From Bactericera cockerelli (lineage: Eukaryota > Arthropoda > Insecta > Hemiptera > Triozidae), in the NCBI GenBank assembly GCA_024516035.1, contig CM044957.1:20092676-20156675 (forward strand): a stretch of 64,000 nt of DNA. Reading direction: 5' to 3'. The translations under genes and the position numbers were made by a program. Positions 1 through 11,849 of this stretch are shown piece after piece. How positions within the stretch are numbered: position 1 is the first letter of the stretch; every line of letters starts with the position of its first letter. The notes below the pieces were generated by a model. It made no database searches. It was not told where the DNA came from and saw only the letters and a list, made by a program, of their open reading frames with translations.

Positions 1-1260
1 TGAATAAATATTACATATTGAGTTGATCTCCTGTTCTTTAACAATCGCAGTCGTTTCTCCCATCTTTGTTGCAATGTTATCACATTATAAAGATCGTAAA
101 TTAAAATGCTTTTACCGAATTCAGTTTTTCGAATTGACAAGCAAACATTTCTGTTCCGAGGAATATAATTTGAGGATTCTTAAATAATATGAAAATGAGA
201 TGCAACCGAGTTGTTGGACAAGGCACTAAGCGCCGTTATCAAAACTACCTTGAAAGTTTATCTGGGAGTCGGGTATCTCGCTGGCCCACAGTAGTTCATC
301 ATTTGCTTTCAATTAATCAAGCGAGCATTGCTGGCGACAGTTAGCGTAGTATAAGGCGAACAACTTCTTAGCCTGAACTGCGATTAATACAACTCGGCTC
401 GAAACACAAGAAAGCTTTTATAGGACTGTAAATGAATAATTATTTCAGCTCAAATATGAATCAAAATAAATCAAAACATTCAAACCGAGTATTTTAGTTA
501 TTGCCAATCAGTTGGATATTGGACAGAACACATCAGGGTAATTCAAAAACAGAACAGAAGCCCCACTTCAAAACAAAGAGTTTTATGAGACCAGATATAC
601 CAATGAAAGCATTATGATTGTGGCTTATGAGTGTTGTGTAATAATTATGTTCAGCAGTTACAGAAGGGTGATTTGGGTCAACAAACATGCTGAACTCTAG
701 TGAATGTGTAGCTTCACTCCATGCAAGACGATAATATAATGCATCCAGGTAATAAATTAATCATGTACTATAATGTAGGAGTTCACGAAAAGATCTTCCT
801 AAGATCAGCTTCCATAGTCAAAATTCTAGTTTTCAGTGAGTTATACCAGTTAGTCCAACATGAAATTTTGTTAAGCTAGCTAGGTTATCACAATGAAAAA
901 CTTAACAAATATCAGGAATTTAAATTTTAGACAGCCTCCTCTATGTTAAAATATGCAATATGGAGCGAAAAACTGCAATGTGAACAGATCAGTTGTATGC
1001 GAAGTTATGATATACAGATTTTAGATTTTTCTTCACTTCAATATTGTTATTAAATTTTTGAAACAGAAGTTGATGGGTAATATTCATTATCAAATTTGAC
1101 AGGATGACAGAGTCAAAAAACATCATTTTATAACTTTATTGTATGCTTCATACTTCTATGAATGACCTTTCCAGTAGATCAGAGGGTCTTTTCTGGTAAT
1201 TTGATCTCGTAGTGGGTTTAAATATCTACATAATCATAAAATACATCATGGAAAATTGTT
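1..1260. other. Anonymous AT-rich sequence
   Basis: No open reading frame with protein-like composition, no RNA gene and no terminal repeat could be recognised on either strand. Composition matches the surrounding non-coding DNA. Confidence 0.5.
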
Positions 1261-1264
1261 TCTG

Positions 1265-1348
1265 CTAAGTGAATATTTTTTTAAGTTATCATATTTATGT
1301 TAATCACTAAGTGAATATTTTTTTAAGTTATCATATTTATGTTAATCA
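1265..1348. repeat. Tandem duplication, two units of 42 bp
   Basis: The block beginning CTAAGTGAATATTTTTTTAA at 1265 is repeated exactly from 1307. The unit ends in a stretch (GTTATCATATTTATGTTAAT) that matches the complement of the 3' tail of the SINE A copy at 60008-60160, so the duplication lies in the tail of the adjacent minus-strand SINE. Confidence 0.85.
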
Positions 1349-1460
1349 CTTTTCAAATATCACATGTACCAAACTAGCTTTACACTGAATCCGGGACTTG
1401 AACCACCGACCTCCAGGTTATAAGTGCGCCGCCTTATCGATCAAGCTACTGAGGTCGGTT
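1266..1460 (-). mobile_element. SINE family A, tRNA-headed copy
   Basis: On the minus strand a tRNA-like head starts near 1460 with CCGACCTCAGTAGCTTGATC and carries a B-box-like GGTTCAAGTCC. The same head and tail occur at 60008-60160 (plus strand) and, more decayed, at 55019-55121 (minus strand). The 3' tail is duplicated (see 1265-1348). It is repeated and has no intact cloverleaf, so it is a SINE rather than a tRNA gene. Confidence 0.7.
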
Positions 1461-4400
1461 CAAAGTGAATATTCCAACAATAGCAACTTGTTTCTATGGA
1501 TGCTGTGTTCGTTTGGTATCTGAGAGCACAGCGGCAGTGCGCCAGGCCAAGTTCCAGAAACCACGGCAGTGCATCTTTACACGAACCGATTCACACAGTT
1601 TTCATACCCTAATATCTTAGATTCTATTGACTACGAAGCTATGAAATTTGGCAAAACGGTTCTCCTAATATCACATAAAACACAAAAATAAATTCAAGAA
1701 TCTATGCAAAAATCTTTCAAAAGAAAAATTAAAAGGTAGTTTTAATTTTTGCAATTTTAAAATGGACTGACTAAGAGATCATCAAAATTATGAGTTTTTT
1801 TTCTCGATTGAATGTGTACAAAATGCCAATATAACTAGTACAAGGAGCAAAACTGGCGAAGTTAGAGGATAGTTTGCAGTAAAACATACAAAAAGAGGAA
1901 CTCAGAAAATGGGTTTTAATTAAAAGAAATGGTTTAGAACCAAGACATCTTGGCCGCAAAGAATATATCACTGCATTCATTGGCTAAAACTTATTGGGTA
2001 GGAGTTCTGGAACTTGGCAATTTTTTCAACAGTGTTTTTTGTGGAATCTCCTTTAATAAATGAGATAAGCGCATTACAATTATTATTGGACTCTAAAATT
2101 ATTAAAGCTAGTAAAATAGAAGTAATAGTAATGAGATATTTTATTGCGAATATTATCTAGAGGCTAGACAATACCTTATTAGGCTATTTTTTTCTTCAGT
2201 CAAGTTTAAACGGTATACAGAAGGTACCGAAGAAAACATTGTTTTCAATATTACTTTCACGAATCAATACCAACTGCTTGTGGGATAGATAAAATACATC
2301 CAATATCTATGAATAAAATTGATAAAGGTCTTCTAGCAATACAAGCGTTTTGCTATTACATATACACCAGCTATGTTTAATAGTGGCATGATCGCTAGAA
2401 ACATTTAGGACATGGTCAGTGTAATGTCACCTAGGCCGACAATACTGAACAGGACAATAATGTTTCAGACGATTGAACTGAGATTATTTTTTATATTTAA
2501 TAGGTTTACATTTTTTATGAGTGTTATCAGTGGCGTCAACTGGGGGTGGGGAAGAATTGTTATTTGCAGGGTTCAGAATATGATGTGAAGTTGGAAGAGT
2601 ATTGTTTTTAGAATATTACATTGAAATACTCGTCAGATTTTACTATATTGAACCATTTATTTCTTCTGGAATCACTCACAACTCAGCACTCATAACTCAG
2701 CAAATTACTCAGTTAAATTTCATTTCACTTAATTTTGGAATTCTAATGATATTATAATTTATGCTTCATAGTTTAAGATATTTTTGTTTAATGTTGCTTT
2801 AAAATTTCAGTCGTAAAGTAAAGTAAATCAAAAGTTATTTTAAGTCTTAAATTTACATTTTCATGTATTTTTTTTTTTTTTTTTTCATTTATTTTTCTTC
2901 CAGTTTCCTTTGCTATCTCTGATTATCTGCTTGAAATACTCAATTGATCTTGATCTTATTGATGCATGTCGCATCAGAGGCTCAAAGTTATCTAATCAGA
3001 ACGAGATCTCTGTCCTCGTACGTTTGCTTGATCTCTTCACTATTTTATCTATCAACTACTGTAAAGTTAATTGTAAGTTATTAGTTCCTAATAAGTTCAA
3101 TTGGAATGTCTCTGAGTTGCTGGACATTCAATCTCTCTTATCAATTCAAGATTAGCCGTGAGTGCATTGTGACAAGTTTAGTTTACAATAGGAATCCGAG
3201 TTGTTTTCTCATAATAGAGTACTGCTAAAATCTTCTGTTATCGATCCTGACATTCCTGACTATTTTAAGGGCAATCTTATTTTCCTCATTTCAAAATGTT
3301 TTAATCTATAAAACTGTAGATTCTCATTGGAAAAATTTCAAAAAGTAGAAATTCAAACAATATGCTATGAGAAAAATATTTCATGTCGAACAAAAATAAT
3401 CCTTTCAGAAATCTTTTGAAACTCTGAAAAATCCTTCTGCAAGAAATAAAATGGACTTTGCAGAAACTTTTCTGGACTTACCTACAAAAATATTCACACT
3501 ACAAATTTGTTGCTAGGATCAAACAGATTTGGCTGTTTCAGTTGAGAGGAACCATATAATTTTATTTTTGAATGACATCATGTTTAGCAAAATCGAGAAA
3601 GGCTAAGAAATGGGTCAATTTTTTTTATTAGAGTTCTTCTCCTATGTGAACTCTGAAGTGAGCTTTGATCAACTAGTTATTATGTTTTTGTTGAGGTCAA
3701 ATGCAAGTAACTAATTCTAACAACTGTAGGAAATTGACTCACCTCACTTCATAAGATATCTAAAACCAACAACAGTAACAACACACATTGACAACAAAGA
3801 GCATACGGAATCAATACCTGTTCACGAGTTGAATAATGAACGGTGTAATGTACATACCTCGGTACTTTTTCACGTAGAGCTCTACAGCTCAACCTATGAG
3901 TACTCCAAACAATTCATACTTTTAGCCAGTACAATGCGCATAGTTATGAGTACTTCAGCATAAATCCTATGATGGTATCATCTATGACTATTAGCACAAG
4001 ACTGTTGGTCTCATAAGTAGCATTACCACTACCGGCTACTAGTAGAACCACATGAATGATAAGTACCTAACAGACGATTGAGTTTCATTAAGAGTGATCA
4101 CTTGACGCTTCATACAGGGGATCATAATCATGCCACTACATTTGGTTTACAGTAAGTGGCATACTCGCATACTCCGCTACATCCAGCGTGGTTAACACAT
4201 GAAACGACCACCACTTTTTGTTCAAATTCACCTTTATTCAAACCTTCAACCTTCACGATCGAGCTATGTTGAACTCTGAAAATAGGAAAATGGCTATTGC
4301 GCTGAACTCTCTTTGGGGAAAATACCAAATTGGAAGTTACAAAAGTTGTTTTTCTCAAAACTCAAAATTAATGTTAATTAATTTCATAAATTTTAATATA

Positions 4401-4782
4401 TCTTGACATGAAATGAATAGATAGACCTCTTCTACAAAAGGTGACTGAACTAATGAGTTGTTATAATTTACGAAATAATCAATTAAGCCTACTCAATGAT
4501 GTTCAAATCAATCAAGTCGTCGATAACCAGTAACTGATGATAGGTTGGACCCACCTGAATGCGTTCTGCGTAGGTTTTATCGTCAGCCATTAACTTATTT
4601 GAACTGGGTTTCTTGTAAACGACGACCTACCGACGAGAGGGGACGATGTACGTTTCATTTAGAATGAGTAAATGGCTGTATGGGTTGTTTTTGCCCAATG
4701 CCAAAAAAAAAAAAAAAAAAAATTAGAATGAGTATTTTTTTTCTTCAAATGTCTACCAATCAAGTAAAGTAAGGAAAATTTT
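1461..4782. other. Anonymous sequence, no supported gene
   Basis: Contains a poly(T) run near 2871-2885 followed by a short open stretch (2910-3155) that starts after a splice-acceptor-like TTTTTCTTCCAG. The predicted peptide has no recognisable domain. Another A-run lies at 4703-4722. Nothing else is supportable. Confidence 0.4.
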
Positions 4783-5030
4783 GCCAGCGTCGATGGCACG
4801 TGGAGTACACCAGTTCTCATTCTGTTACTAAAGTTCAGAAATGTACAGCGAGGTTAGGACTTGGATAGGTGACCATTCAAATTTGAACCCTCGTGATGCT
4901 GGCTATTCCCGGCCCAACCAGGCTGGGTGAGGTTAAATTGAGTAGCTGGTTTGTGAGTTTCCAGCGAATGGAGGATAAAACCCTCGTTGTGTATGACCAT
5001 GCATTTGGAAATAACGTTAAACCAAAAAAA
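4783..5030 (+). mobile_element. 5S-rRNA-derived SINE, older copy
   Basis: Begins GCCAGCGTCGATGGCACG and keeps the 5S internal promoter region (AGCGAGGTTAGGACTTGGAT then GGTGACC). It then carries the family core (GGCTGGGTGAGG, TTTCCAGCGAATGGAGG) and 3' end (AACGTTAAACC plus an A-run). Flanking GGAAAATTT (4773-4781) and GGAACATTT (5031-5039) look like an eroded target-site duplication with one mismatch. It has many substitutions relative to the 59721 copy, so it is an older insertion. It is not a functional 5S gene: the 5S part is incomplete and fused to the SINE core. Confidence 0.85.
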
Positions 5031-6793
5031 GGAACATTTCACGAATTTAAAATATTTTTCGAAACAATATTAGTCACGTAACACGTTTGTTATTGATATA
5101 TTAGATTTATACAGAAGAAAAGGGACTTCTTAATATGAATTTATTTTATGGTAGATATTAATTAAATTAGCTTAGACCTTCTAAGATTAGAGTGGTGCCA
5201 AAAATCTCTGATTGAACTTTGCAAACATTGATTCCCGGGTCCACCCTGAATGCGACAAAACATGATATATCCAACCACAACAAGTGAATAGTTGGGATAA
5301 TGAAAACATTGTTAATTTTTATGACATGTTGTGATTTAGGTGATAGCTAGACGTTTAAGCGGAACAAGTGGTTATATGTTTGAAATTGTGACTACCTAGT
5401 GAAATATCTTTGATGCGTTTAATTTAGTACACACAAGAATTAAATCCACTAGCCTTGATTTTTCGGAATTTTTAGTGTGAGAGATTAATGTCCTTAATGA
5501 GCACAAGAGCTGTTAACCTCTGAATAAGCAAGGGAATGAAGTGTTTCTAACAGTATAGAAAGACGAAAGTACTCAAAACCGTGAGTTAACAATTTTTGAA
5601 GACACGCCTAGTGTACTACATTGATCGCTTCAAAACTCGTTAAACATAAGATAATTAAGCTAATTAAGCTTGGACATATAAATTTCACAAACAAATTATA
5701 GTAGAAACGTCCATTATAGACATTATAGTAGTAAATTCACAATTCAACAGGATTAAACCAAATGAAGCAAGACTGAATTTTACCAAATCAATTGTAGTCA
5801 AACTCTACGAGTAGCAAGCAAAGCCATACTAAAATGCCGAACCAAGAAATTTACGGACTATTCTCTGAATGGTGAACCGATATTTCTCTAGTAGTGTATG
5901 ACAGTTATGCGTGGGCGATTGTCCGGTAGATTTACTCCATTTTTATAGCCCGACGCAAGATTTCATAGCACAGAACCGGGTTGCACATCATAAACTAAAG
6001 CTTTGTGTGCCTGCATTTCTATGGTTTATTGTTGCTCGCAAATGCAGTCACATAGTTGCATACTTTGAAGTCCCCATATCTCTGGTATTGAAGCCAGTTA
6101 GTCCAGCAGTCTTGGTAAAGACCATGGTTCAATCTAAAGTCCTCTGGTGAGATTCCATAAATTCCTCGCAGTTCATACCTATCTAATAATTATGGGCGAG
6201 CAATTCTCCCAGATCTGAGGAGAAATGTAAGATGAATCATTTAAAAGATGAAGTATTCAAAAGATTATGATGACAGATCTTTACCGGAAAAGACAGCAAT
6301 ATAATTCACCCAGATTTTTTTTTTTTTAATTCTTGTATTTTACTAGCATTATCGTGGGTTCATGGTATTTTGGTACATAATTGCCGTGGGCAATAACCAT
6401 GCACGTCCAATATCAATTTATTTTCCATTTGTCATACAACTATTATTATTGATATTTTCGTTATTTAAGCTGGAACCAGTGCGAATTTCCTCCCTTGTCT
6501 GTCATTGTCATGTCTCCCAGCACTATGAGACGAAATCTCTTGACTTTTAATAAGCGCCTGTTTTTCACTTTTAAGCACGTTATCATTAATATTTAGCCCC
6601 GGGAGTCTTTCATAGCTCCGTCGTATTCAGGTCACCTCGCAAATTCAGGTGACATAAATGTTTGAACTTGGTGTCTCTCGTTCCCGAACAGGGATATAAC
6701 TTTCACACTTGAAATTTCCTTAGTGTTTCAACGACGATAGAAGAAACTTTCAAAGCTGCTTGCTTGGTAATATCTAAGAAGCACCGCAGGTTA
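5031..6793. other. Anonymous sequence
   Basis: AT-rich with short open stretches on both strands that lack any recognisable motif or codon structure. No repeat family could be matched inside the window. Confidence 0.4.
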
Positions 6794-7255
6794 CTATACA
6801 GGGTGTCCCTGGCACAGATAGACTTTTTTAAGGGTAGATCCAAAGAATCTTAGATGTAAGGAATTAATATACGATAATGAGGTAACTAAACGCAAACAAA
6901 CGTAGGTATTTTCCTGCATTGTTATTTTTCGCCAGCCACTTGAAATTGAAATTGACTTCTTTTTCATAGAGTTTGTAATACCCTGTAGGCAATGGCCTAT
7001 ATAAGTAAAGACGGAAGTTATTGTGTTACGGCGCGTCACCAGGGAATGAATGGAAGTAATGGGACTAACACTGTTATGGTTAACATACACTGGCGCGTAG
7101 GTGTCGTGTGACATACAATAACGGAAGCAGGGGCAGAGAGCGTCGCTTGTGTATCCTGCCACAAATAGGGGTCCCGATAGAATTATCCAAAGATAAAGGA
7201 TGCTTTTATTCACTTTTCTTTTGAGGCGTATCAAAAAAAAAAAATGCACCCCTGA
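6794..7255. repeat. Possible DNA-transposon remnant starting TACAGGGTGTCCC
   Basis: The left edge reads TATACAGGGTGTCCCTGG, a terminal sequence style common in insect DNA transposons. A weakly similar inverted end (CACCCCTGAAAAG) follows the A-run near 7240. The interior has higher GC than its flanks. The 151-codon open stretch on the minus strand inside it has no recognisable domain. Boundaries and class are uncertain. Confidence 0.3.
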
Positions 7256-7824
7256 AAAGTGTTTCTATTTAGGTATATTATAATTAAAAGTTCGTGAAAC
7301 TGTTACAATAAATACCTACTATACTATATGTACTTCAATTTTGTATTTCAAAATTCATATTTACTAATAATAAAAATTATTGATTATATTGAAAAGAAAT
7401 TATACTAGGTTAATAAATATAATAGAACAAATTACAATTATAAGTTCGTTATAGTGATATTTGATATACACTTGGTTACCTAATTGGTTGATAAACTAAG
7501 TTTACTTGATGATCTTTCTCTAAATGCTGAAATGAAGTGACTAGGTATTTTTCTTATCTTCAGCATTACATTTGGTGTGATTCTCAAAGGGAAAATTCTA
7601 TTCTGTCGATGCAAATTCAAAATCTTTAAAAAATGACATTATTTAAAAAATTCTCTTTTGAATAATAGATATACGAGTAGGGGTGTCCATCCATCTCCTG
7701 CCACCACTGCAAGATGCCAATCTACCATTCTCACGCGGACAAGAAAAATAAAATATTTCCTTGTATGATAACTAACGAGGCCGATAATAATATTATTTTT
7801 TAAGTATATCTATCCAGACATGTC

Positions 7825-7920
7825 TTGTTTTACGCCTCAGAGTCCTGGGACAGCATGAATTGAAATGCTCAGAATTGTGAGAATGATTAATGTTATGGGA
7901 AACAAGAAGCTTCATTGATC
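7825..7920 (+). pseudogene. Fossil fragment of a LINE reverse transcriptase C-terminal region
   Basis: Short broken frames read YASESWDS and then EMLRIVRMI, resembling the YGSE(T/S)W ... EMRMLRRI block downstream of the RT domain in RTE- and CR1-like LINEs. A stop codon and a deletion separate the two pieces. Only about 30 residues are recognisable, so this is a tentative call. Confidence 0.3.
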
Positions 7921-9537
7921 ATCATCAGCGGAACATGTGCATCCTTTGAAAATAATCACTTCCCGCATTCACACCAAGTGGGAGAGGAAGAACAATGTCT
8001 GTTCGAATCATGATAATTATGTACTTTGGGAAAAGATAATAATACATATAGGTATCAAATCAATGAAATTATCATCATTATTAACAAAATTACAAAAAAG
8101 AATATAAAGGGAATGAAAAATTGACTTTGACAAAAATGGACGTGAAAAAGTGGCGGAAAGCCGGAATTTCATTATAATATTTCAAAACGATGGTATTATT
8201 TAAAAAAAAGTTAGAGAATTTGATGTTGATAAATTGCTATGACAAAGTTATTAAGTGTTAGGACTGGATGAACAAGGAGCTAGAAAAAACTGAAAACGAA
8301 AAGTGCACTTCATATTCCTTGATTCACCTAATTACATGAATATGAATATCAAAAACCTATTTCCAATTAATGGATAAACCAATAGACTAGAAGGTGATGG
8401 AATTTATTTCTTATTGCATCAGAATGATTGCATATGGGCACGTTTCGTTGACTGTCGATTTATAATTAATACAAAAATGAACATACAAGTGAGATACGTA
8501 GGTAGGTATATAAAAAGAAAAATCGGAACACATGCGACTAAACTAAATGAGATATTTGAAATTCCACCCACCCCACAATGTAAAAGATCTAAGAAAGTCG
8601 TATTAATTGTACAAACTACAACTTCCTTTGCACATCATGACACATCAAAGTCTCTTTGCTCGTTTTCCTCAAAATTAATCTCCATATAAAATAGAACATT
8701 CTGTAGGTACTCTGAATAATATTACTTTGATGAAACAACGCCTGCTCATATTTATTTTCTCTAAAGGAAATGACACCTTTGCATCGAGAAAATTTGTTAT
8801 GCAAAACCTCCAGGTATTTGAAATTTGAATGCTGTTAATTAAACCCTACATAGACAGAAAAACTTCAAGTAGCATTCATTGATTCTAATGACGAAAGAAG
8901 ATTGTACATTGGTTTAAAATAGATTCTGTGAAAGGCAGTAGATACTATACGTAGATACATACCAAAAAACGTGTCTGAATTCCTTGATAATAGTGTTGAA
9001 GTTGTCAGTCTTACCTGGAACAAGGAAATAAAACAATACAATTAACAAAATAAAAGAAATTTTCGAGATTTTTTTTTCAATATTTTTAATAGATACGATG
9101 GAAGTAATGGAGCTTCAAGAAATGTAAAAATTGCAACATTTTATTATGCCCTATAACCTATAATCATGTTTCTTGATGAGCAGCTTAGGCCTCCATTACT
9201 AAGCACTAATGAAATTTACCAAACAATTGGACAGCCAATCTATGGAATCATAGGATACAAATGTGAAATTCCGAAGTTAGTACAATAGCAGAAATACCTG
9301 ATGAAAAATAACTTTAACTTACACAATTGACATAACGTCTCGTCTCTACTGTTTGTCTATTCTTCTTGTGTTTTAATTATATTCCCCGTTTTTACTGTTG
9401 TGTTTTCGGAATTCCCGATACGTACATAAAACAGCAACACAGTTAACCCATCGTATCAATTCGGTCCCAAGACCATACATCCGATGTACCTAGTCTCTAT
9501 ATTTCTGAGGTATATTCGTTCAATTCATTGAAACATG

Positions 9538-9625
9538 ATCGGACAATTAGCTCAGTGGTAAGATACTCACTTGCCATGCGGAAGGTCCCTGCTTCGAACG
9601 CCAGCACCGACAAAAAAAATTGTAT
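9538..9625 (+). mobile_element. SINE family B head (tRNA-like)
   Basis: Contains an A-box-like TTAGCTCAGTGGTAAG and a degraded B box (CTTCGAACGCC), followed by CGACAAAAAAAATTG. The same head occurs in opposite orientation inside the Helitron at about 33797-33880, there with a better B box (GGTTCGAACCC). Repetition and short A-tail point to a SINE. Confidence 0.7.
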
Positions 9626-9689
9626 TCGAAATTTGGTTACAATTGTTTGTAAGGGATAACTTCTGGTCCACTCGTGTTGACCCAGCATC

Positions 9690-9895
9690 TAAATGGCAAG
9701 TATTGTGTCACTTCTCATCCATCAGAGGGGAGACAAACTAAGGGATGGGTGGGCCAGAAAAGCCAGCCACACGTGTTTGGAGGGGACAGAATTTTCTTTG
9801 AAAAGTCTGCCCTAACCGGTGATCGAACTCGGGATCTCTTGACTACGGGCAGTAATCACAACCGTTACGCCACGGATGCTGTCAACACACAATGT
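9690..9895 (-). mobile_element. SINE family Y (tRNA-headed), truncated
   Basis: Read on the minus strand from about 9892: CATCCGTGGCGTAACGGTTG, then CTGCCCGTAGTC and a B-box-like GAGTTCGATC, then CCCCTCCAAACACGTG. This matches the head of the plus-strand copy at 44640-45148 step for step. It is cut off shortly after the AACACGTG block and abuts the family B head in inverted orientation. Confidence 0.7.
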
Positions 9896-10612
9896 TTTTA
9901 GTTTTTCAAAAACTAAAATTTGACAAGAAAACCCAGAGGCATATTACTAGAAAATGTTTGTTCTTTTCCAGCAAGTAAGGCTAGTGCTTAGTTGACGTAT
10001 CAAAGATTCATATTGATAGGTGAACAACTGAACATATAGTTATAAGCTTATTCAGTTGTATAAATTTGCAAGCCCCGACACGTTATGGGTTGAAATATTA
10101 ATCAACCAAATTGAATACGGAATACTCAGCGCGAGTGAAGATACTACTTCAAGGGGTGCCAGGCCTTCGTCTGAGTACTTTGGAAATTGTTCCTTCCAAA
10201 GAGAAAACAATGCAGTGCTCAATGCGAGTATTGACCTTATGCCTAGGCAATAGAGGAAGACTGCCAGAACTGCTCGGCTGACAATGTGTTCTTACTCTGA
10301 GTTTCCATTCATTGTACCTAAATTTTAAGGAAGCCTTAGCTTCTGCCAAGGCAATGGAAGAAGTTTTACTCGATGACTAACCATTTGAAATAATTATTAT
10401 TTTAAATTAATATTATTGTTTATACCCAGAAAATGAAGCAATGTATTTTAAAATTAATTTACTCTGCAATTGTAGATATAGGTTTGTAGTTATTTATACT
10501 TAACTATTAGGCAATTGAGAAAGTTTTCCTATGTATGTGTTGTCTTGAAAAAAAAAACTGCCCGTTTCAAAGCTCTACTAGAGGTATGTATATGTGTCTT
10601 TACCAGAAAATT
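9896..10612. other. 5' flank of the I-type LINE
   Basis: AT-rich genomic DNA into which the LINE inserted. A short coding-like stretch at about 10329-10379 ends in a stop but has no identifiable family. No repeat from elsewhere in the window is recognised. Confidence 0.4.
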
Positions 10613-10624
10613 AAACTCATTCCT
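10613..10624. repeat. Left target-site duplication of the LINE
   Basis: AAACTCATTCCT here is identical to 15654-15665, directly after the element's A-tail. Because the first three A residues could belong to the tail, the duplication is 9 to 12 bp, within the 10-14 bp usual for I-type elements. Confidence 0.85.
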
Positions 10625-10625
10625 T

Positions 10626-11276
10626 AATTTTCCCGAGTTGCCTCTTAAAAATATTGCTAATAATGAAACGAATCATTTAGATTCGAGTAATAAACAAAAT
10701 GAGCTGTGTTCTCAGGAACCAAAAAATGAATTTACTATGTTGCCTCTCAAAGATATTGGTAATAGTGAAATCATTCAGTCGAATCTTTTAGATTCAAATA
10801 TACAAATTGATAAACAAGTTGACAATGATAGTAATATAGAGAACATGGAAATTTGTCAAGACAATAAGAACAAAAAACGTTCTTTCGACTTTTCCCCAGA
10901 TAATGATCAGATTGCCGATAAGAAGGTCTGTACGGTACAGAATACTGAATTAGCCCCCGTGATCCCTATATTAGGGAAGTACAACCCATCCGTGGATCCA
11001 ACTGAATTTATTCGTTTAATTGAAGGTTTGAAAATGAAAAACTATAAACAAAAAGTTGATCTCATTACTAATTCTTATGATATGAACCCTGCTGAAGTCA
11101 TGTCCTTGTTTAAAGATCTAGGTAACGACTTGTCCTTAAACTCGAAACTAAGGAATAAGTTCAAAAACCTCGCCAAAGCTATTAATCCCGATAATTTGGT
11201 TAAGAAGTCCGACAGTGTTCCTTCTGGGTTACCCCGTTCGACTTCACTCGAAAATAATACTCTTGACAAAGAATAA
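10626..11276 (+). pseudogene. LINE ORF1 (gag-like), N-terminus lost
   Basis: About 216 residues remain in frame from the truncation point to the stop. The upstream ATG at 10515 lies in flanking DNA, so a peptide from it would be a host-LINE chimera of 253 residues. The remaining part is Asn/Lys/Asp-rich with a basic KNKKRSF patch in the middle and a charged helical C-terminus (KYNPSVDPTEFIRLIEGLK region). No CCHC zinc knuckle is seen; in I-type ORF1 proteins the knuckles usually lie in the part missing here. The intact protein would coat LINE RNA as a nucleic-acid chaperone. It lies upstream of ORF2 in the same orientation. Family assignment rests on position, not on motif. Confidence 0.75.
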
Positions 11277-11849
11277 ATAAAAAAAATAACCCCATATTAT
11301 ATCCCTATGCACATCTGTAAATAATACCTTTTTTTCTATGCTTCTTGATTACATTTTACATTCCTGTATGATTATGTGTTCCTGTTTGATATTATGTTGT
11401 GTACTATTACCACTTCTAGGCCCGACTGGTCTGCATAGACACCCATTATCCGGTATATTAGATATGATTGGGGGAGGACAAAAAACTCCTAGATTGTACT
11501 CTTTATACACGGCGGGTAAAACAGTCGTGCGCCTGTGATAGTGAAGAATAATACTGAGAAGCTGGTATTGTACCAGACTTCCAGCCTCCATACGTAACCT
11601 GTGGTGCACCCCATTACGGGGTATGACCTATTAATACACACGCTGCCGCTGTATGGTATTCGAAAATGTTTCGTACCTGATTATTGTTTTTGAGTGATGT
11701 ATTATGTAATTATGTTATCAAGTTGTATTAATACAATTGACTGCCAAATAGTATAAATAGTGCGGATACCAAATATTTTTTGTCATCTGTCTTATAAAAA
11801 AAAAAAAAAAACGTACCAAGTTACCTTTTTTATAATTTTTACTTTCTCT
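11277..11849 (+). other. Inter-ORF region of the LINE
   Basis: A 573-bp spacer between the ORF1 stop and the likely ORF2 start. It is non-coding in the plus direction apart from a short open stretch at 11338-11538 with no domain. It opens with an A-rich AATAAATAAAAAAA and ends with a 16-base A-run at about 11797-11811 just before ORF2. To my knowledge the Drosophila I factor also has a spacer of several hundred bases here, so this is a group trait rather than damage. It may help ribosomes reach ORF2. Confidence 0.6.

Noticed and set aside
2910..3155. Possible exon after a splice-acceptor-like site
   Set aside because: No recognisable domain and no matching downstream exon; poly(T) next to it is common in this DNA.
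6794..7249. 151-codon minus-strand open frame
   Set aside because: Composition is low in structure, it ends in a poly-A-coded Lys/Phe region, and it lies in a probable repeat.
10329..10379. Short coding-like end reading KEALASAKAMEEVLLDD
   Set aside because: Only 17 residues with no supporting upstream exon.
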